Positions 15,010 to 24,752 of a stretch of DNA of 64,000 nt are shown here, piece by piece (within the stretch, counting starts at the first letter, position 1; each line of letters begins with the position of its first letter). A program made the translations under genes and the position numbers. The DNA is from Sphingomonas sp. Lineage in GTDB: Bacteria; Pseudomonadota; Alphaproteobacteria; Sphingomonadales; Sphingomonadaceae. Location of the stretch: positions 806,001 to 870,000 of the forward strand of contig NZ_JAFKLZ010000001.1 of NCBI RefSeq assembly GCF_017304615.1, written 5' to 3'. The notes beneath the pieces are model-generated. The model did no database searches. It saw only the letters and a program-made list of their open reading frames with translations, and was not told where the DNA came from.

Positions 15010-16500
15010 ATGTTCGACAGCCTGAGCGATCGTCTTGGCGGTGTGTTCGACCGGTTGCGTGGCCGTGGCGCGCTGACCGAGGCGGACGTGCGCGGGGCGA
15101 TGCGCGAAGTGCGGATTGCGCTGTTGGAGGCGGACGTCGCGCTGCCTGTCGCGCGCGATTTTGTCGAGAAGGTGACTGAACAAGCGGTTGGGCAGAACGT
15201 CCTGCGCTCGGTCACGCCGGGGCAGCAGGTCGTCAAGATCGTCAATGACGCGCTGGTCGAGATGCTCGGCGCTGACGAGAGCGAGCTCAATCTGGGCGTG
15301 ACGCCGCCGGCCGTATTCATGATGGTCGGGCTGCAGGGCTCCGGTAAGACCACCACTACTGCAAAGATCGCCAAGCGGCTGAGTGGCGGCGCGGGGGGGC
15401 GCGACCGCAAGAAGGTGTTGATGGCGTCGCTCGATGTCAATCGGCCGAACGCGCAGGAACAGCTGGCGGTGCTCGGAGAGCAGACCGAGGTCGCGACGCT
15501 GCCGATCGTGCCGGGCCAGCAGCCGGTCGACATCGCCCGCCGCGCGATTCAGGCGGCGAAGTTGCAGGGCTATGACGTCCTGATGCTCGACACGGCGGGC
15601 CGCCTCCATGTCGATCAGGCGCTGATGGACGAGATGAAGGCGGTCGCGGATATCGCGAAGCCACAGGAAATCCTGCTCGTCGTCGACAGCCTGACCGGCC
15701 AGGATGCGGTCAACGTCGCGACCAGCTTCTCCGAACAGGTGCCGCTGACCGGCGTGGTGCTGACCCGCATGGATGGCGATGCGCGCGGTGGTGCGGCGCT
15801 GTCGATGCGCGCGGTCACGGGCAAGCCGATCAAGTTTGCGGGTACCGGCGAAAAGCTGGACGCGCTTGAGGGCTTCCATCCATCACGCGTGGCGAGCCGC
15901 ATTCTCGGCATGGGCGATGTCGTGTCGCTGGTCGAGCGTGCCGCCGAGACGATCCAGCAGGAAGACGCCGAGCGCATGGCGCGGCGGATGGAGAAGGGTC
16001 AGTTCGACCTCAACGACCTCCGCTCGCAACTGGAACAGATGCGCAAGATGGGCGGCGTGGGCGCGCTGGCGGGGATGATCCCCGGCATGAAGAAGGCGCA
16101 GGCCGCGGTCGATCAGGCTGGCGGCGACAAGGTGCTGCTGCGGATGGATGCGATCATCACCTCGATGACGCCCAAGGAGCGATCGCGGCCTGAGCTGATG
16201 AACGCCAAGCGTAAGATCCGCGTCGCCAAGGGTTCAGGCACCACCGTGCAGGACGTCAACAAGCTGATGAAGATGCATCAGGAAATGGCGACCGCGATGA
16301 AGCGCATCAAGAAGATGGGCGGCCTGAAGGGCATGATGGCGATGCTCGGGAAGGGCGGCATGGGCGGTTTGGGCAATGCGATGGGCGGGCCCGAGCTCGG
16401 CGATGCGATGAACCAGATGGGCGGGTTGCCCGGACTGCCCGGCACCGGTGCGAAAATGCCGCCGGGGTTCCAGAATTTCATGAACGTTAAAAAGAAGTAA
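15010..16500 (+). CDS. ffh: Signal recognition particle protein Ffh
   Basis: 496 aa. SRP54 GTPase that binds 4.5S RNA and signal sequences of nascent membrane proteins, then docks on FtsY (encoded about 4 kb away). N domain, G domain with GLQGSGKTTTTAK, DTAGRLHVD and TRMDGDARGG, then a Met-rich M domain (GLKGMMAMLGKGGMGG region). The C-terminal Gly/Met-rich tail is somewhat long. Only 33 bp to rpsP. Confidence 0.97.
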   Translation: MFDSLSDRLGGVFDRLRGRGALTEADVRGAMREVRIALLEADVALPVARDFVEKVTEQAVGQNVLRSVTPGQQVVKIVNDALVEMLGADESELNLGVTPPAVFMMVGLQGSGKTTTTAKIAKRLSGGAGGRDRKKVLMASLDVNRPNAQEQLAVLGEQTEVATLPIVPGQQPVDIARRAIQAAKLQGYDVLMLDTAGRLHVDQALMDEMKAVADIAKPQEILLVVDSLTGQDAVNVATSFSEQVPLTGVVLTRMDGDARGGAALSMRAVTGKPIKFAGTGEKLDALEGFHPSRVASRILGMGDVVSLVERAAETIQQEDAERMARRMEKGQFDLNDLRSQLEQMRKMGGVGALAGMIPGMKKAQAAVDQAGGDKVLLRMDAIITSMTPKERSRPELMNAKRKIRVAKGSGTTVQDVNKLMKMHQEMATAMKRIKKMGGLKGMMAMLGKGGMGGLGNAMGGPELGDAMNQMGGLPGLPGTGAKMPPGFQNFMNVKKK

Positions 16501-16533
16501 TTTCAGTAATCTAACTAAGGAAGTTGAACTACA

Positions 16534-17202
16534 ATGGCACTCAGTATTCGTCTTTCGCGTGGCGGCTCGAAGAAGCGCCCGTATTACCGCATCGTCGTCG
16601 CCGACGCGCGCAGCCCGCGTGACGGCAAGTTCATCGAGAAGATCGGCAACTACAATCCGCTCCTCGCCAAGGATAACGACCAGCGCATCCAGCTCGACGC
16701 CGACCGCGCCAAGCATTGGCTGAGCGTCGGCGCGCAGCCGACCGACCGTGTCGCGCGCTTCCTCGACGTCGCCGGTGTGCGTGAGCGTACCGCGAAGAAC
16801 AACCCGAACAAGGGCAAGCCGGGCGAGAAGGCCACCGAGCGCGCCGAAGAGCGCGCCGAGAAAGCTGCTGCCGCCGCTGCTGCGGCCGAGGAAGCCAAGA
16901 ACGCGCCGGCCCCCGAGCCGGAAGTGACCGCCGAGGAAGCGCCCGCCGAGGGTTCGAACGCCGAAACCGAAGCTGTAATGGCCGCGGAAGTCGAGGCCGC
17001 GACCGAAGAACCGACGCCGGAAGCCGAAGCCGTCGCCGAAGCGGTGGCCGAAGAGACTTCGCCCGTCGAAGCCGACGCACCTGCTGCCGAGGTCAACGAA
17101 GCGACTCCCGACAGCGATGCCGGTGACGACGCTGCTGCATCAGAGGGCGAGAGCGCTCAGGCCCCGGCCGAAGGCGCCGCCGAGGAAGAAGCGAAGGCGT
17201 AA
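16534..17202 (+). CDS. rpsP: 30S ribosomal protein S16 with long acidic tail
   Basis: 222 aa, more than twice the usual 80-100. Residues 1-85 are classic S16 ([20 protein letters not shown]). From about residue 90 a Lys/Glu/Ala helix leads into a tail of some 110 residues made nearly only of Ala, Glu, Pro and Val. Such tails are known in some Alphaproteobacteria, though here it is the larger part of the protein. The stop overlaps the rimM start (TAATG). Confidence 0.95.
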   Translation: MALSIRLSRGGSKKRPYYRIVVADARSPRDGKFIEKIGNYNPLLAKDNDQRIQLDADRAKHWLSVGAQPTDRVARFLDVAGVRERTAKNNPNKGKPGEKATERAEERAEKAAAAAAAAEEAKNAPAPEPEVTAEEAPAEGSNAETEAVMAAEVEAATEEPTPEAEAVAEAVAEETSPVEADAPAAEVNEATPDSDAGDDAAASEGESAQAPAEGAAEEEAKA

Positions 17203-17678
17203 TGTCCGACGCCCCCGTCACGCTCGCGGCGATCATCGGCGCGCATGGCGTGACGGGGGAGGTCCGGCTGAAGGTCTTCGCCGACGACCTCAAGCCGTTC
17301 AAAAGCTTCAATGACGGCGCGCTGACGATCAGGTCGCTTCGCCCGACCCCGCAAGGCGCGATCGCACGCTTCGCCGAAATCGCCGACCGCAACGCCGCGG
17401 AAGCGTTGCGCGGCACCGAACTCACCGTCCCGAGATCCGCGCTGCCGCCGCTCGCCGATGGCGAATATTACCACGCCGACCTGATCGGTCTGGCCGCCGT
17501 GTCCGACGCGGGCGAAGCGCTCGGCCGCGTCGTGCTGGTCGAGAATTTCGGTGCGGGTGACGTACTCGAGATCGAACGGCGCGACGGCAAGCGTTTCATG
17601 GTGCCGATGCGGCCAGAGGCGGTGCCCGACTGGGATGCCGAGCGGCTGGTCGTGACCGCCGCGTTCGCTACCGCCTGA
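17202..17678 (+). CDS. rimM: Ribosome maturation factor RimM
   Basis: 158 aa. Assists 30S head assembly by binding S19. N-terminal RimM domain ([19 protein letters not shown]) and PRC-barrel C-terminal part ([28 protein letters not shown]). Coupled to rpsP. The 3' end overlaps the convergent oxidoreductase gene by 11 bp, so the usual continuation into trmD is interrupted. Confidence 0.95.
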   Translation: MSDAPVTLAAIIGAHGVTGEVRLKVFADDLKPFKSFNDGALTIRSLRPTPQGAIARFAEIADRNAAEALRGTELTVPRSALPPLADGEYYHADLIGLAAVSDAGEALGRVVLVENFGAGDVLEIERRDGKRFMVPMRPEAVPDWDAERLVVTAAFATA

Positions 17679-18579
17679 TCGCCTCCCGTTCGTCGAGCAG
17701 GTTGCGGATCGCCGTCGCGGCGACGCCGGCTTCGCCCATCGCGTGGCTGATCTGATCCAGCCCCTTTACCACGTCGCCCGCCGCGAACAGTCCTAGGACC
17801 GAGGTGCGCTGGTGCGCATCGACCTCCAGGCACCCATCCTCGCTCGCACGCGCGCCCGCGGCCACCGCCAGTTCCGATCGGATCACCGAGCCCAAGGCGG
17901 GATAGACGGTGTCGAACGCCCGCTCGCCTTTCGACGTGGCGACGCGGATGGAGTCGCCGTCGATCGTGATGGGCGTGCAGGGGCCGTCGAGATGCTCGAT
18001 CCCAGCGTCGTCGAGCTTGGCCCGGCACGCGTCGTCGAGGTCGTGCGCCGCGCCCGGCGCAATCAGCGTCACCTGCTTGCTGTATGCGCGCAGGAACAGC
18101 GCCTCGCGCATGCCGTGGTCGCCGGTCCCGATCACGCCGATGCGCTTGTCGGTCACTTCGTACCCGTCGCAGATCGGGCAGTAGCGTATCATTCCCTTGG
18201 CCAGCGCGGCGTCGTGTTCCTGTTGCGGCATGTCGGGGCGATTGTTGATGACGCCGGTCGCCAGCAGGACGGTGCGCGTCCGAATGCTACGGTCGCCGAC
18301 CTTCACGACGAAGCCGTCACCGTCAGGCACGATAGCGTCGACATGCGCGTCCTCGCGCAGCGCACCGAAACGCTCGGCCTGGCGGTACATCAACTGGAGA
18401 AGTTCAATGCCCGGAATGCCGTCGGGATAGCCGGCGTGATTGTTGGTCCGCGGGATCAGCGCGGCGCGGCTCGATCCGTTGTCGAACAGCCTGATGCGCA
18501 GGTGGAACCGCGCCAGATAGATCGCCGCGGTGAGCCCGGCGGGGCCCGCGCCCACAATGATGCAGTCGTCGATCTCCAT
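17668..18579 (-). CDS. Thioredoxin-reductase-like FAD/NAD(P) oxidoreductase
   Basis: 303 aa from the ATG at 18579. An FAD-binding [15 protein letters not shown] at the N-terminus, a redox CPICDGYE (CxxC) in the middle of the NADPH domain, a second nucleotide-binding [13 protein letters not shown], and a C-terminal FAD motif [16 protein letters not shown]. This is the TrxB family plan; the substrate (thioredoxin or other) cannot be told. It lies antisense between rimM and trmD, 44 bp from the trmD start. Confidence 0.9.
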   Translation of the reverse strand: MEIDDCIIVGAGPAGLTAAIYLARFHLRIRLFDNGSSRAALIPRTNNHAGYPDGIPGIELLQLMYRQAERFGALREDAHVDAIVPDGDGFVVKVGDRSIRTRTVLLATGVINNRPDMPQQEHDAALAKGMIRYCPICDGYEVTDKRIGVIGTGDHGMREALFLRAYSKQVTLIAPGAAHDLDDACRAKLDDAGIEHLDGPCTPITIDGDSIRVATSKGERAFDTVYPALGSVIRSELAVAAGARASEDGCLEVDAHQRTSVLGLFAAGDVVKGLDQISHAMGEAGVAATAIRNLLDEREAIRR

Positions 18580-18623
18580 TGCACTCCCTTGCCATTCCTT
18601 CGCCCAACGCGGAAGGAGCGGCA

Positions 18624-19349
18624 ATGTTCGCAGCGACCGTCCTGACGCTCTATCCGGAGATGTTTCCCGGCCCGCTCGGCGTGTCGCTGGCGGGGCGTGC
18701 GCTGGCCGAGGGCAAGTGGCGCCTCGACGCGGTCAACATCCGCGACTTCGCGATCGACAGGCATCGCACCGTCGACGACACCCCGGCCGGGGGCGGGGCG
18801 GGGATGGTGCTGCGCGCCGACGTGCTCGCCGCGGCGATCGACAGCGTGGTGGACGACCGGCCCGTCCTCGCTATGACGCCGCGCGGAACGCCCCTGAAGC
18901 AGGCCCGCATTCGCGACCTCGCGAACGGTCCGGGCGCGATCATCCTGTGCGGCCGGTTCGAAGGATTCGACGAACGAATCTTCGAAGGCCGCAACGTCGA
19001 ACAGGTGTCGATCGGCGACTATATCCTCTCCGGCGGAGAGATGGGCGCGCTAGTCCTTCTCGACGCTTGCATTCGGCTGCTTCCCGGCGTAATGGGCGCG
19101 CCTTCAAGCGGTGTGGACGAGAGCTTCGAGACGGGGCTGCTCGAATACCCGCATTATACCCGACCAGTCGACTGGGAAGGGCGCACGATCCCCGAAGTGC
19201 TGCGATCGGGGGATCATGCGAAGATAGCGGCCTGGCGTAAAGCACAGGCCGAGATTGATACACGGTTACGGAGACCGGATCTTTGGGAGCGCCATGAGGG
19301 CGCTCGGGTCCTGCCTCCCTCTGGCGCGCGGCAGAAGAAGGACGAATGA
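18624..19349 (+). CDS. trmD: tRNA (guanine37-N1)-methyltransferase TrmD
   Basis: 241 aa. Makes m1G37 in tRNAs, which prevents +1 frameshifting. SPOUT knot motifs are seen: [31 protein letters not shown], then [20 protein letters not shown]. The start [13 protein letters not shown] is canonical, preceded by AAGGAG. Separated from rimM by the antisense oxidoreductase, so it needs its own promoter within the 44-bp divergent gap or inside that gene. Confidence 0.96.
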   Translation: MFAATVLTLYPEMFPGPLGVSLAGRALAEGKWRLDAVNIRDFAIDRHRTVDDTPAGGGAGMVLRADVLAAAIDSVVDDRPVLAMTPRGTPLKQARIRDLANGPGAIILCGRFEGFDERIFEGRNVEQVSIGDYILSGGEMGALVLLDACIRLLPGVMGAPSSGVDESFETGLLEYPHYTRPVDWEGRTIPEVLRSGDHAKIAAWRKAQAEIDTRLRRPDLWERHEGARVLPPSGARQKKDE

Positions 19350-19350
19350 C

Positions 19351-19743
19351 ATGAACGTCATCCAGACGATCGAAGCCGAGAACATCGCCAAGTTCCTCGA
19401 AGCCAAGAAGATTCCCGATTTCCGCCCCGGTGACACGCTGAAGGTCGGCGTGAAGGTCGTCGAAGGCGAGCGCACCCGCGTCCAGAATTACGAGGGCGTG
19501 TGTATCGCGCGGTCGAACAAGGGCATGGGCAGCAACTTCACGGTTCGCAAGATGTCGTTCGGCGAAGGCGTCGAGCGCGTCTTCCCGCTCTATTCGCCGA
19601 ACATCGACAGCATCGAAGTCGTCCGCAAGGGCGCCGTGCGTCGTGCCAAGCTCTATTACCTGCGTGGCCGCACTGGTAAGTCGGCGCGTATCGCCGAACG
19701 CCGCGACACGCGTCCTGCCAAGGAAGCAGCCGCCGCCGAATAA
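19351..19743 (+). CDS. rplS: 50S ribosomal protein L19
   Basis: 130 aa. Sits at the 30S-50S interface. Starts [15 protein letters not shown] and contains [36 protein letters not shown] and [15 protein letters not shown], all family hallmarks. One base after trmD and followed by a terminator. Confidence 0.97.
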   Translation: MNVIQTIEAENIAKFLEAKKIPDFRPGDTLKVGVKVVEGERTRVQNYEGVCIARSNKGMGSNFTVRKMSFGEGVERVFPLYSPNIDSIEVVRKGAVRRAKLYYLRGRTGKSARIAERRDTRPAKEAAAAE

Positions 19744-19771
19744 GCGGCCGGCCAATCCGGTTTTTCGAAGG

Positions 19772-19799
19772 GGGCGTCGGAGCGATCCGGCGCCCTTTT
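19772..19799 (+). terminator. Rho-independent terminator of trmD-rplS
   Basis: 9-bp stem GGGCGTCGG / CCGGCGCCC (one G-U pair), six-base loop, then TTTT. Confidence 0.8.
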
Positions 19800-19811
19800 G
19801 CTTGTCGGCCA

Positions 19812-21221
19812 CTATGCGGGATTGAGCAATCGCCAGCCGATACAAAGCGCCAGAACCAGCAGGGGCGGTGTGGCCGCGAGCGCCAACCGGCCGCGAGATA
19901 TTACGGCACCGCCTGTCAGATCGCTTGCCGCGATAACCGCGGCGATGGCGGCGGCAAGGATCGTCCACCAGTGATAGCGCAATTCCGAAGCCACGCTGAA
20001 CGCCGCGTAACCCATGCCGTAGAGGAACGAGGACAGCGCTAGCGGCACGAGTAGGCGGCGCGAGGCGAGAGCCGGTGCAGCGACCAGCAGCCCGAGCGCG
20101 AGCGCAATCCACACGATCGGCCAACCCAGCGGCGTGGCCGCGCTCCACACCGCCGCGCCATCGATCGCGCTCAGCAACGGACTTGGCGTAACCCGATAAC
20201 CCCAATCGTTTGGCGGCGGGTCGACCTGCACCGCGCGCTCGGTCGGATCGCGGGAGAACAATCGCGTATTGATGTTGAAGTGGCTGAAACGATGCTGGGC
20301 GTAGGCTAACGGGTGGGCGGCAACCTGCCCCAGCCACCAGTGATAGGGGCTGGTGCGCCGCGCGTCGAACGCCTCCTTCACGTTGTCGAACCCGATGTCG
20401 CACGGATCGGCTCCCCACCATGCGTAGCGGTCCCATTTGGACGGGTCGTAGCAAGCGCCAACGATCCCGCCCGGGTCGTCGCTGTAGTCGAAATCGGCGA
20501 TTGGCGGAAAGGCGTTGGTGTCGCTGAACCGGGTGATGCCGCCAAGATCGAAGATAACCAGCGACAGCCCGACGCCGCTCGGCTTGGCGCCGAGCAGGCT
20601 GTTGGCGAGCGGCATGGCCGCGATCATCACCGCGCCCGCGACGATGCTGGTCAGCGCAAGGCGCAGCTTGCCACGCCACCATGCAGGAGGAAGCAATACG
20701 ACCGCGATCGGTGTTGTCGCGAGAAAGGCGTTGAAGCGCAACGTGCTCGCGAACACCAGCAGCGCGATCCCAACGATCCGCCATGCCGCCGCGCGATTTT
20801 CCGGCGTGGCGGAGGCGAGAGCAGCCACCGCCATGGCCAGCGCGCCGGCCATCAGGCAATCCTTGAGTACTTCGCCGGTCAGGGCGAGGCCGATCGGCAT
20901 GAATCCGCACGCCAGCAGCGCGATCGCCAACCCGCGCCTTCCTTGCCGGTTCGCCCATACCGCGAGCAGCGCCAGCCCGCCCCATTCGAGCGCGAGCTGC
21001 ACGACAAGCATCGGCGCCGGCCCCGCATGGATCTCGATCAAACGTCGCCACAGCCATTCCATCGCTGGTGGGTGCCAGTCGTCGAAATCGCCGCTCAATG
21101 CCTGACCGTACTGACGGATGGCGTCCCACGTCATCAAGCCCGGCCAATAGGCGAGCGCAGTCAGTGCAGCCCCGAGGAGCGCGATGATGCCGATGACGAC
21201 GGGAGTCGAACGACGGTACAC
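19812..21221 (-). CDS. Polytopic membrane protein, GT-C glycosyltransferase-like, unknown
   Basis: About 469 aa from a GTG at 21221; the frame stays open further upstream into the divergent peptidase gene, but the first membrane helix begins right after this GTG. Ten or so hydrophobic segments. The first loop has WPGLMTWDAIRQYG and DDWHPPAMEW, with acidic residues like the catalytic loop of GT-C enzymes that use lipid-linked sugars. A large periplasmic loop lies at about residues 230-340. No family is assigned firmly. The start is uncertain. Confidence 0.6.
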   Translation of the reverse strand: MYRRSTPVVIGIIALLGAALTALAYWPGLMTWDAIRQYGQALSGDFDDWHPPAMEWLWRRLIEIHAGPAPMLVVQLALEWGGLALLAVWANRQGRRGLAIALLACGFMPIGLALTGEVLKDCLMAGALAMAVAALASATPENRAAAWRIVGIALLVFASTLRFNAFLATTPIAVVLLPPAWWRGKLRLALTSIVAGAVMIAAMPLANSLLGAKPSGVGLSLVIFDLGGITRFSDTNAFPPIADFDYSDDPGGIVGACYDPSKWDRYAWWGADPCDIGFDNVKEAFDARRTSPYHWWLGQVAAHPLAYAQHRFSHFNINTRLFSRDPTERAVQVDPPPNDWGYRVTPSPLLSAIDGAAVWSAATPLGWPIVWIALALGLLVAAPALASRRLLVPLALSSFLYGMGYAAFSVASELRYHWWTILAAAIAAVIAASDLTGGAVISRGRLALAATPPLLVLALCIGWRLLNPA

Positions 21222-21344
21222 ATTGCGGTGGTCCGGCAACCGACCCTGCGCGTCAAGCGGGCCCCCTTTACGTGGACGTGTAGCGCCGCAATAAGCCACC
21301 GCAATGCCCGCAAATCGCCGGGTGACAAGGGAGTCGCGTGAGGT

Positions 21345-23576
21345 ATGCGGGCATGGTTGATCGGGCTGGCGGCGGTGGCTGCGCCTGTCGTGGTTCTGGG
21401 CGGTGCGGCAATGGCCGTTGAGGAAGGCGCACAGCCGCTGACGCTGGAGCGCCTCTTCGCCAGTCCCGATCTTTCGGGCGCGCAACCGCGCAACCTGAAA
21501 TTGTCCCCCGACGGATCGCTGCTGACGTTCACGAAGGCGCGCACGGACGAGCGCGAGCGGTTCGACTTATGGGCCCGGGATACCGCGACCGGCGTGGAAC
21601 GGATGCTGGTCGATTCGAAGAAAGTCGGATCGGGTGCCGATCTGACTGAGGCCGAAAAGATGCAGCGCGAGCGCGCGCGGATCGGCGGCGACAAGGGAAT
21701 TGTCGCGTATGACTGGTCGCCGGACGGCAAGTCGATCCTGGTCCCGCTCGATGGCGATCTCTACCTCGCCACGCTGGACGGAAAGGTAGTGCGCCTGACC
21801 AATATGCCCGGCGGCCAGCTCAATCCGGTCGTCAGTCCGGGCGGCGGCTATGTCTCGTTCGTCCGTAACCAGAATCTGTTTGTCCAGCCGCTGAGCGGCG
21901 GGGCCGCACGCGCACTGACCGGCGACGGCGCGGGCACGGTGCATTGGGGCGAGGCTGAATTCGTCGCGCAGGAGGAAATGGATCGCCGCACCGGTTACTG
22001 GTGGGCACCGGGAGATAAGCTCGTCGCGGTCGAGCGGTTCGACGAAGCACCGGTCGGCGTCGTGACTCGCGCGGCGATCGGCGCGAATGGGACGAAGGTG
22101 TTCGACCAACGCTACCCAGCGGCGGGCACGCCCAACGTCACGGTCGAACTCTACGTGATCGATCCGGCCACCGGCGGCAAGGTGAAGGTCGATCTGGGCG
22201 GCGACCCCGACATCTATCTGGCGCGGGTGAACTGGTCGCCCGACGGCAAGACGCTCTACGTTCAGCGCGAGAACCGCGATCAGACTCAGCTCGACATGCT
22301 CGCGGTCGATCCGGCGACGGGCAAGGCGAAGGTCTGGTTCAGCGAGAAGGCTGCGCCGAAAAGCTGGATCAACCTGTCCGAGAACTACCGGCTGCTGAAG
22401 GACGGTAGTCTGATCTGGTGGTCGGAGCGCGATGGGTTCGGCCATCTCTATCGCTTCGCCAACGGCAAATGGACTCAACTGACCAAGGGCAAGTGGCAAG
22501 TAACCGATCTGGTCGGGGTCGATCAGGCGCATGGCCGGCTCTATTTCATGGCCAACAAGGATGACGCCCTTGAGAGCCAGCTCTATAGCCTCGCGATCGA
22601 CAAGCCGGATGCGATCACGCGTCTGACCGAGCGTGGCTGGACCAATCGGGCGTCGATGAACCCCGCGGCGAACCGGTTGATCGTGACGCGATCCAACCCC
22701 AACCAGCCGCCGCAGACCTATCTCGCCGACACTAGCGGCAAGATGATCGGGTGGATCAACGAGAATGCGGTGAAGCCGGGGCATCCCTATTATCCCTATC
22801 TTGCCGCGCATCGCCAGCGGACGTTCGGCACGATCAAGGCCGACGACGACACATTGCTTTATTACGAGATGATCACGCCGCCGCTCGAACCCGGCAAGAA
22901 ATACCCGGTGTTCTTCCAGCATTATGGTGGCCCCCACAGCCAGACCGTGACGCGCGGCTGGGAAAATCCGATGGAGCAATACATCGTCTCCAAAGGCTAT
23001 ATCTTTTTCCAGCTCGACAATCGCGGTTCCCCCAATCGCGGCAAGGCGTTCGAGGACGCGATCTATCGCGCGATGGGATCGATCGAGGTTCAGGATCAAC
23101 TTGTCGGCGCTAAATGGCTGAAGACGCAACCCTATGTCGATGGCGACCGCATCGGCATCTATGGCTGGTCGTACGGCGGCTATATGACGCTCAAGATGCT
23201 GGAGGCCAATCCGGGCGTTTATGCGGGTGGCGTGTCGGGAGCGCCGGTGACGCGCTGGGAGTTGTACGACACGCACTATACCGAACGCTATATGGGCGCG
23301 CGGCCCAAGGGTGGTGATGCCGCGGCCTATGCCGCGTCGAACGCGATCGACAATGCGGCGAAGATCGCCGATCCGTTGATGCTGATCCACGGCATGGCAG
23401 ATGACAATGTCGTGCTCGACAATTCGACGGCTTTTGCGGCGCGGATGCAGGCGGCGAACCGACCGTTCGAAATGATGTTCTATCCGGGCAAGACGCATTC
23501 GGCCGGGCGCGACATCCATGTCTGGACGACGATCTTCAACTTCTTCGACCGGACGGTGAAGAACCGGGGCAAGTAG
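21345..23576 (+). CDS. Dipeptidyl peptidase IV-type S9 peptidase, exported
   Basis: 743 aa. A signal peptide (about residues 1-24), a beta-propeller (about 45-480) containing the Glu-Glu motif EFVAQEEMDRRTGYWW that holds the substrate N-terminus, then an alpha/beta-hydrolase domain. Catalytic Ser609 in GWSYGG, with the Asp in HGMADDNV and the His in GKTHSAGRD. Removes X-Pro or X-Ala dipeptides from peptides in the periplasm, aiding peptide scavenging. AAGGGAG lies 11 bases before the ATG. Confidence 0.93.
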   Translation: MRAWLIGLAAVAAPVVVLGGAAMAVEEGAQPLTLERLFASPDLSGAQPRNLKLSPDGSLLTFTKARTDERERFDLWARDTATGVERMLVDSKKVGSGADLTEAEKMQRERARIGGDKGIVAYDWSPDGKSILVPLDGDLYLATLDGKVVRLTNMPGGQLNPVVSPGGGYVSFVRNQNLFVQPLSGGAARALTGDGAGTVHWGEAEFVAQEEMDRRTGYWWAPGDKLVAVERFDEAPVGVVTRAAIGANGTKVFDQRYPAAGTPNVTVELYVIDPATGGKVKVDLGGDPDIYLARVNWSPDGKTLYVQRENRDQTQLDMLAVDPATGKAKVWFSEKAAPKSWINLSENYRLLKDGSLIWWSERDGFGHLYRFANGKWTQLTKGKWQVTDLVGVDQAHGRLYFMANKDDALESQLYSLAIDKPDAITRLTERGWTNRASMNPAANRLIVTRSNPNQPPQTYLADTSGKMIGWINENAVKPGHPYYPYLAAHRQRTFGTIKADDDTLLYYEMITPPLEPGKKYPVFFQHYGGPHSQTVTRGWENPMEQYIVSKGYIFFQLDNRGSPNRGKAFEDAIYRAMGSIEVQDQLVGAKWLKTQPYVDGDRIGIYGWSYGGYMTLKMLEANPGVYAGGVSGAPVTRWELYDTHYTERYMGARPKGGDAAAYAASNAIDNAAKIADPLMLIHGMADDNVVLDNSTAFAARMQAANRPFEMMFYPGKTHSAGRDIHVWTTIFNFFDRTVKNRGK

Positions 23577-23669
23577 CGGCGGGCGGCTGCGTCGATAGTT
23601 TTGCTGCGCTGGACTTTCCCCGGTGCAGGACTATGCGACGCGCTGCGCAGTTTAGCGCTGGAGAAAATC

Positions 23670-24698
23670 ATGGGTTACCGGGTCGTGGTGGCGGGTGCCA
23701 CCGGCAATGTCGGGCGCGAGATGCTCAATATCCTGGCGGAACGCGAGTTCCCGGCGGACGAAATCGCCGTCGTGGCGTCGTCGCGCTCGACCGGGGACAT
23801 GGTCGATTTCGGTGAGACCGGCAAACAGCTCAAGATCCAGAATATCGAGCATTTCGATCCGGAAGGTTGGGACATCGCCCTGTTCGCGATCGGCTCTGAG
23901 GCGACCAAGATCCACGCCCCGCGCTTTGCCGCGGCGGGCTGCACGGTGATCGACAATTCGTCGCTCTATCGCATGGACCCCGACGTCCCGCTGATCGTGC
24001 CCGAGGTGAATCCCGAGGCGATCGAGGGTTACAGGCGCAAGAACATCATCGCCAACCCGAACTGCTCGACCGCGCAGATGGTCGTTGCGCTGAAGCCGCT
24101 GCACGACGCCGCCAAGATCAAGCGCGTCGTCGTCGCGACCTATCAGTCGGTTTCCGGCGCGGGCAAGGCCGGGATGGACGAGCTGTTCGAGCAATCGCGC
24201 AATATTTTTGTCGGCGATCAGGCCGAACCCAAGAAGTTCACCAAGCAGATCGCGTTCAACGTGATCCCGCATATCGACAGCTTCCTCGACGACGGATCGA
24301 CCAAGGAAGAGTGGAAGATGGTGGTCGAGACCAAGAAGATCCTCGATCCGAAGATCAAGGTCACGGCGACGTGCGTGCGCGTGCCGGTGTTCGTCGGGCA
24401 TAGCGAAGCGATCAACGTCGAGTTCGAGGACGAGATTTCGGCTGCCGACGCCAAGCGTATCCTGCGCGAGGCACCGGGGGTGATGCTGGTCGATAAGCAC
24501 GAGGATGGCGGCTACGTCACGCCGGTGGAATGCGTCGGCGAATATGCCACCTTTATCAGCCGCGTGCGCGAAGACCCGACGGTCGATAACGGCCTGAGCC
24601 TGTGGTGCGTCAGCGACAACCTTCGCAAGGGCGCGGCGCTCAATGCGGTGCAGATCGCCGAATTGCTTGGACGGCGGCACCTGCAGAAGGCGGCTTGA
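23670..24698 (+). CDS. asd: Aspartate-semialdehyde dehydrogenase
   Basis: 342 aa. Reduces aspartyl phosphate to the semialdehyde, feeding lysine/diaminopimelate, threonine and methionine synthesis. NADP-binding VVAGATGNVGREML at the start; catalytic Cys in IIANPNCSTAQMV; active-site VSGAGKAGMDEL; RVPVFVGHSEAINVE near the C-terminus. Start MGYRVVVAGATG is canonical. Stand-alone here. Confidence 0.96.
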   Translation: MGYRVVVAGATGNVGREMLNILAEREFPADEIAVVASSRSTGDMVDFGETGKQLKIQNIEHFDPEGWDIALFAIGSEATKIHAPRFAAAGCTVIDNSSLYRMDPDVPLIVPEVNPEAIEGYRRKNIIANPNCSTAQMVVALKPLHDAAKIKRVVVATYQSVSGAGKAGMDELFEQSRNIFVGDQAEPKKFTKQIAFNVIPHIDSFLDDGSTKEEWKMVVETKKILDPKIKVTATCVRVPVFVGHSEAINVEFEDEISAADAKRILREAPGVMLVDKHEDGGYVTPVECVGEYATFISRVREDPTVDNGLSLWCVSDNLRKGAALNAVQIAELLGRRHLQKAA

Positions 24699-24752
24699 CG
24701 GGGACGCGCGGTCCTTCACATTCCTCCCCAAAAGAGTTTGGGGAGGAATTCG

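Noticed and set aside
18940-21147. Very long (735-codon) open frame on the minus strand across trmD and rplS
   Set aside because: It is antisense to well-recognised trmD and rplS genes, reads Arg/Gly-rich low-complexity sequence and overlaps the membrane-protein frame; typical of shadows in G+C-rich DNA.
21567-23519. 650-codon open frame antisense to the DPP IV-type gene
   Set aside because: The plus-strand frame has every catalytic motif of a peptidase; the antisense frame shows no domain and is rich in His, Arg and Asp as expected of a shadow.
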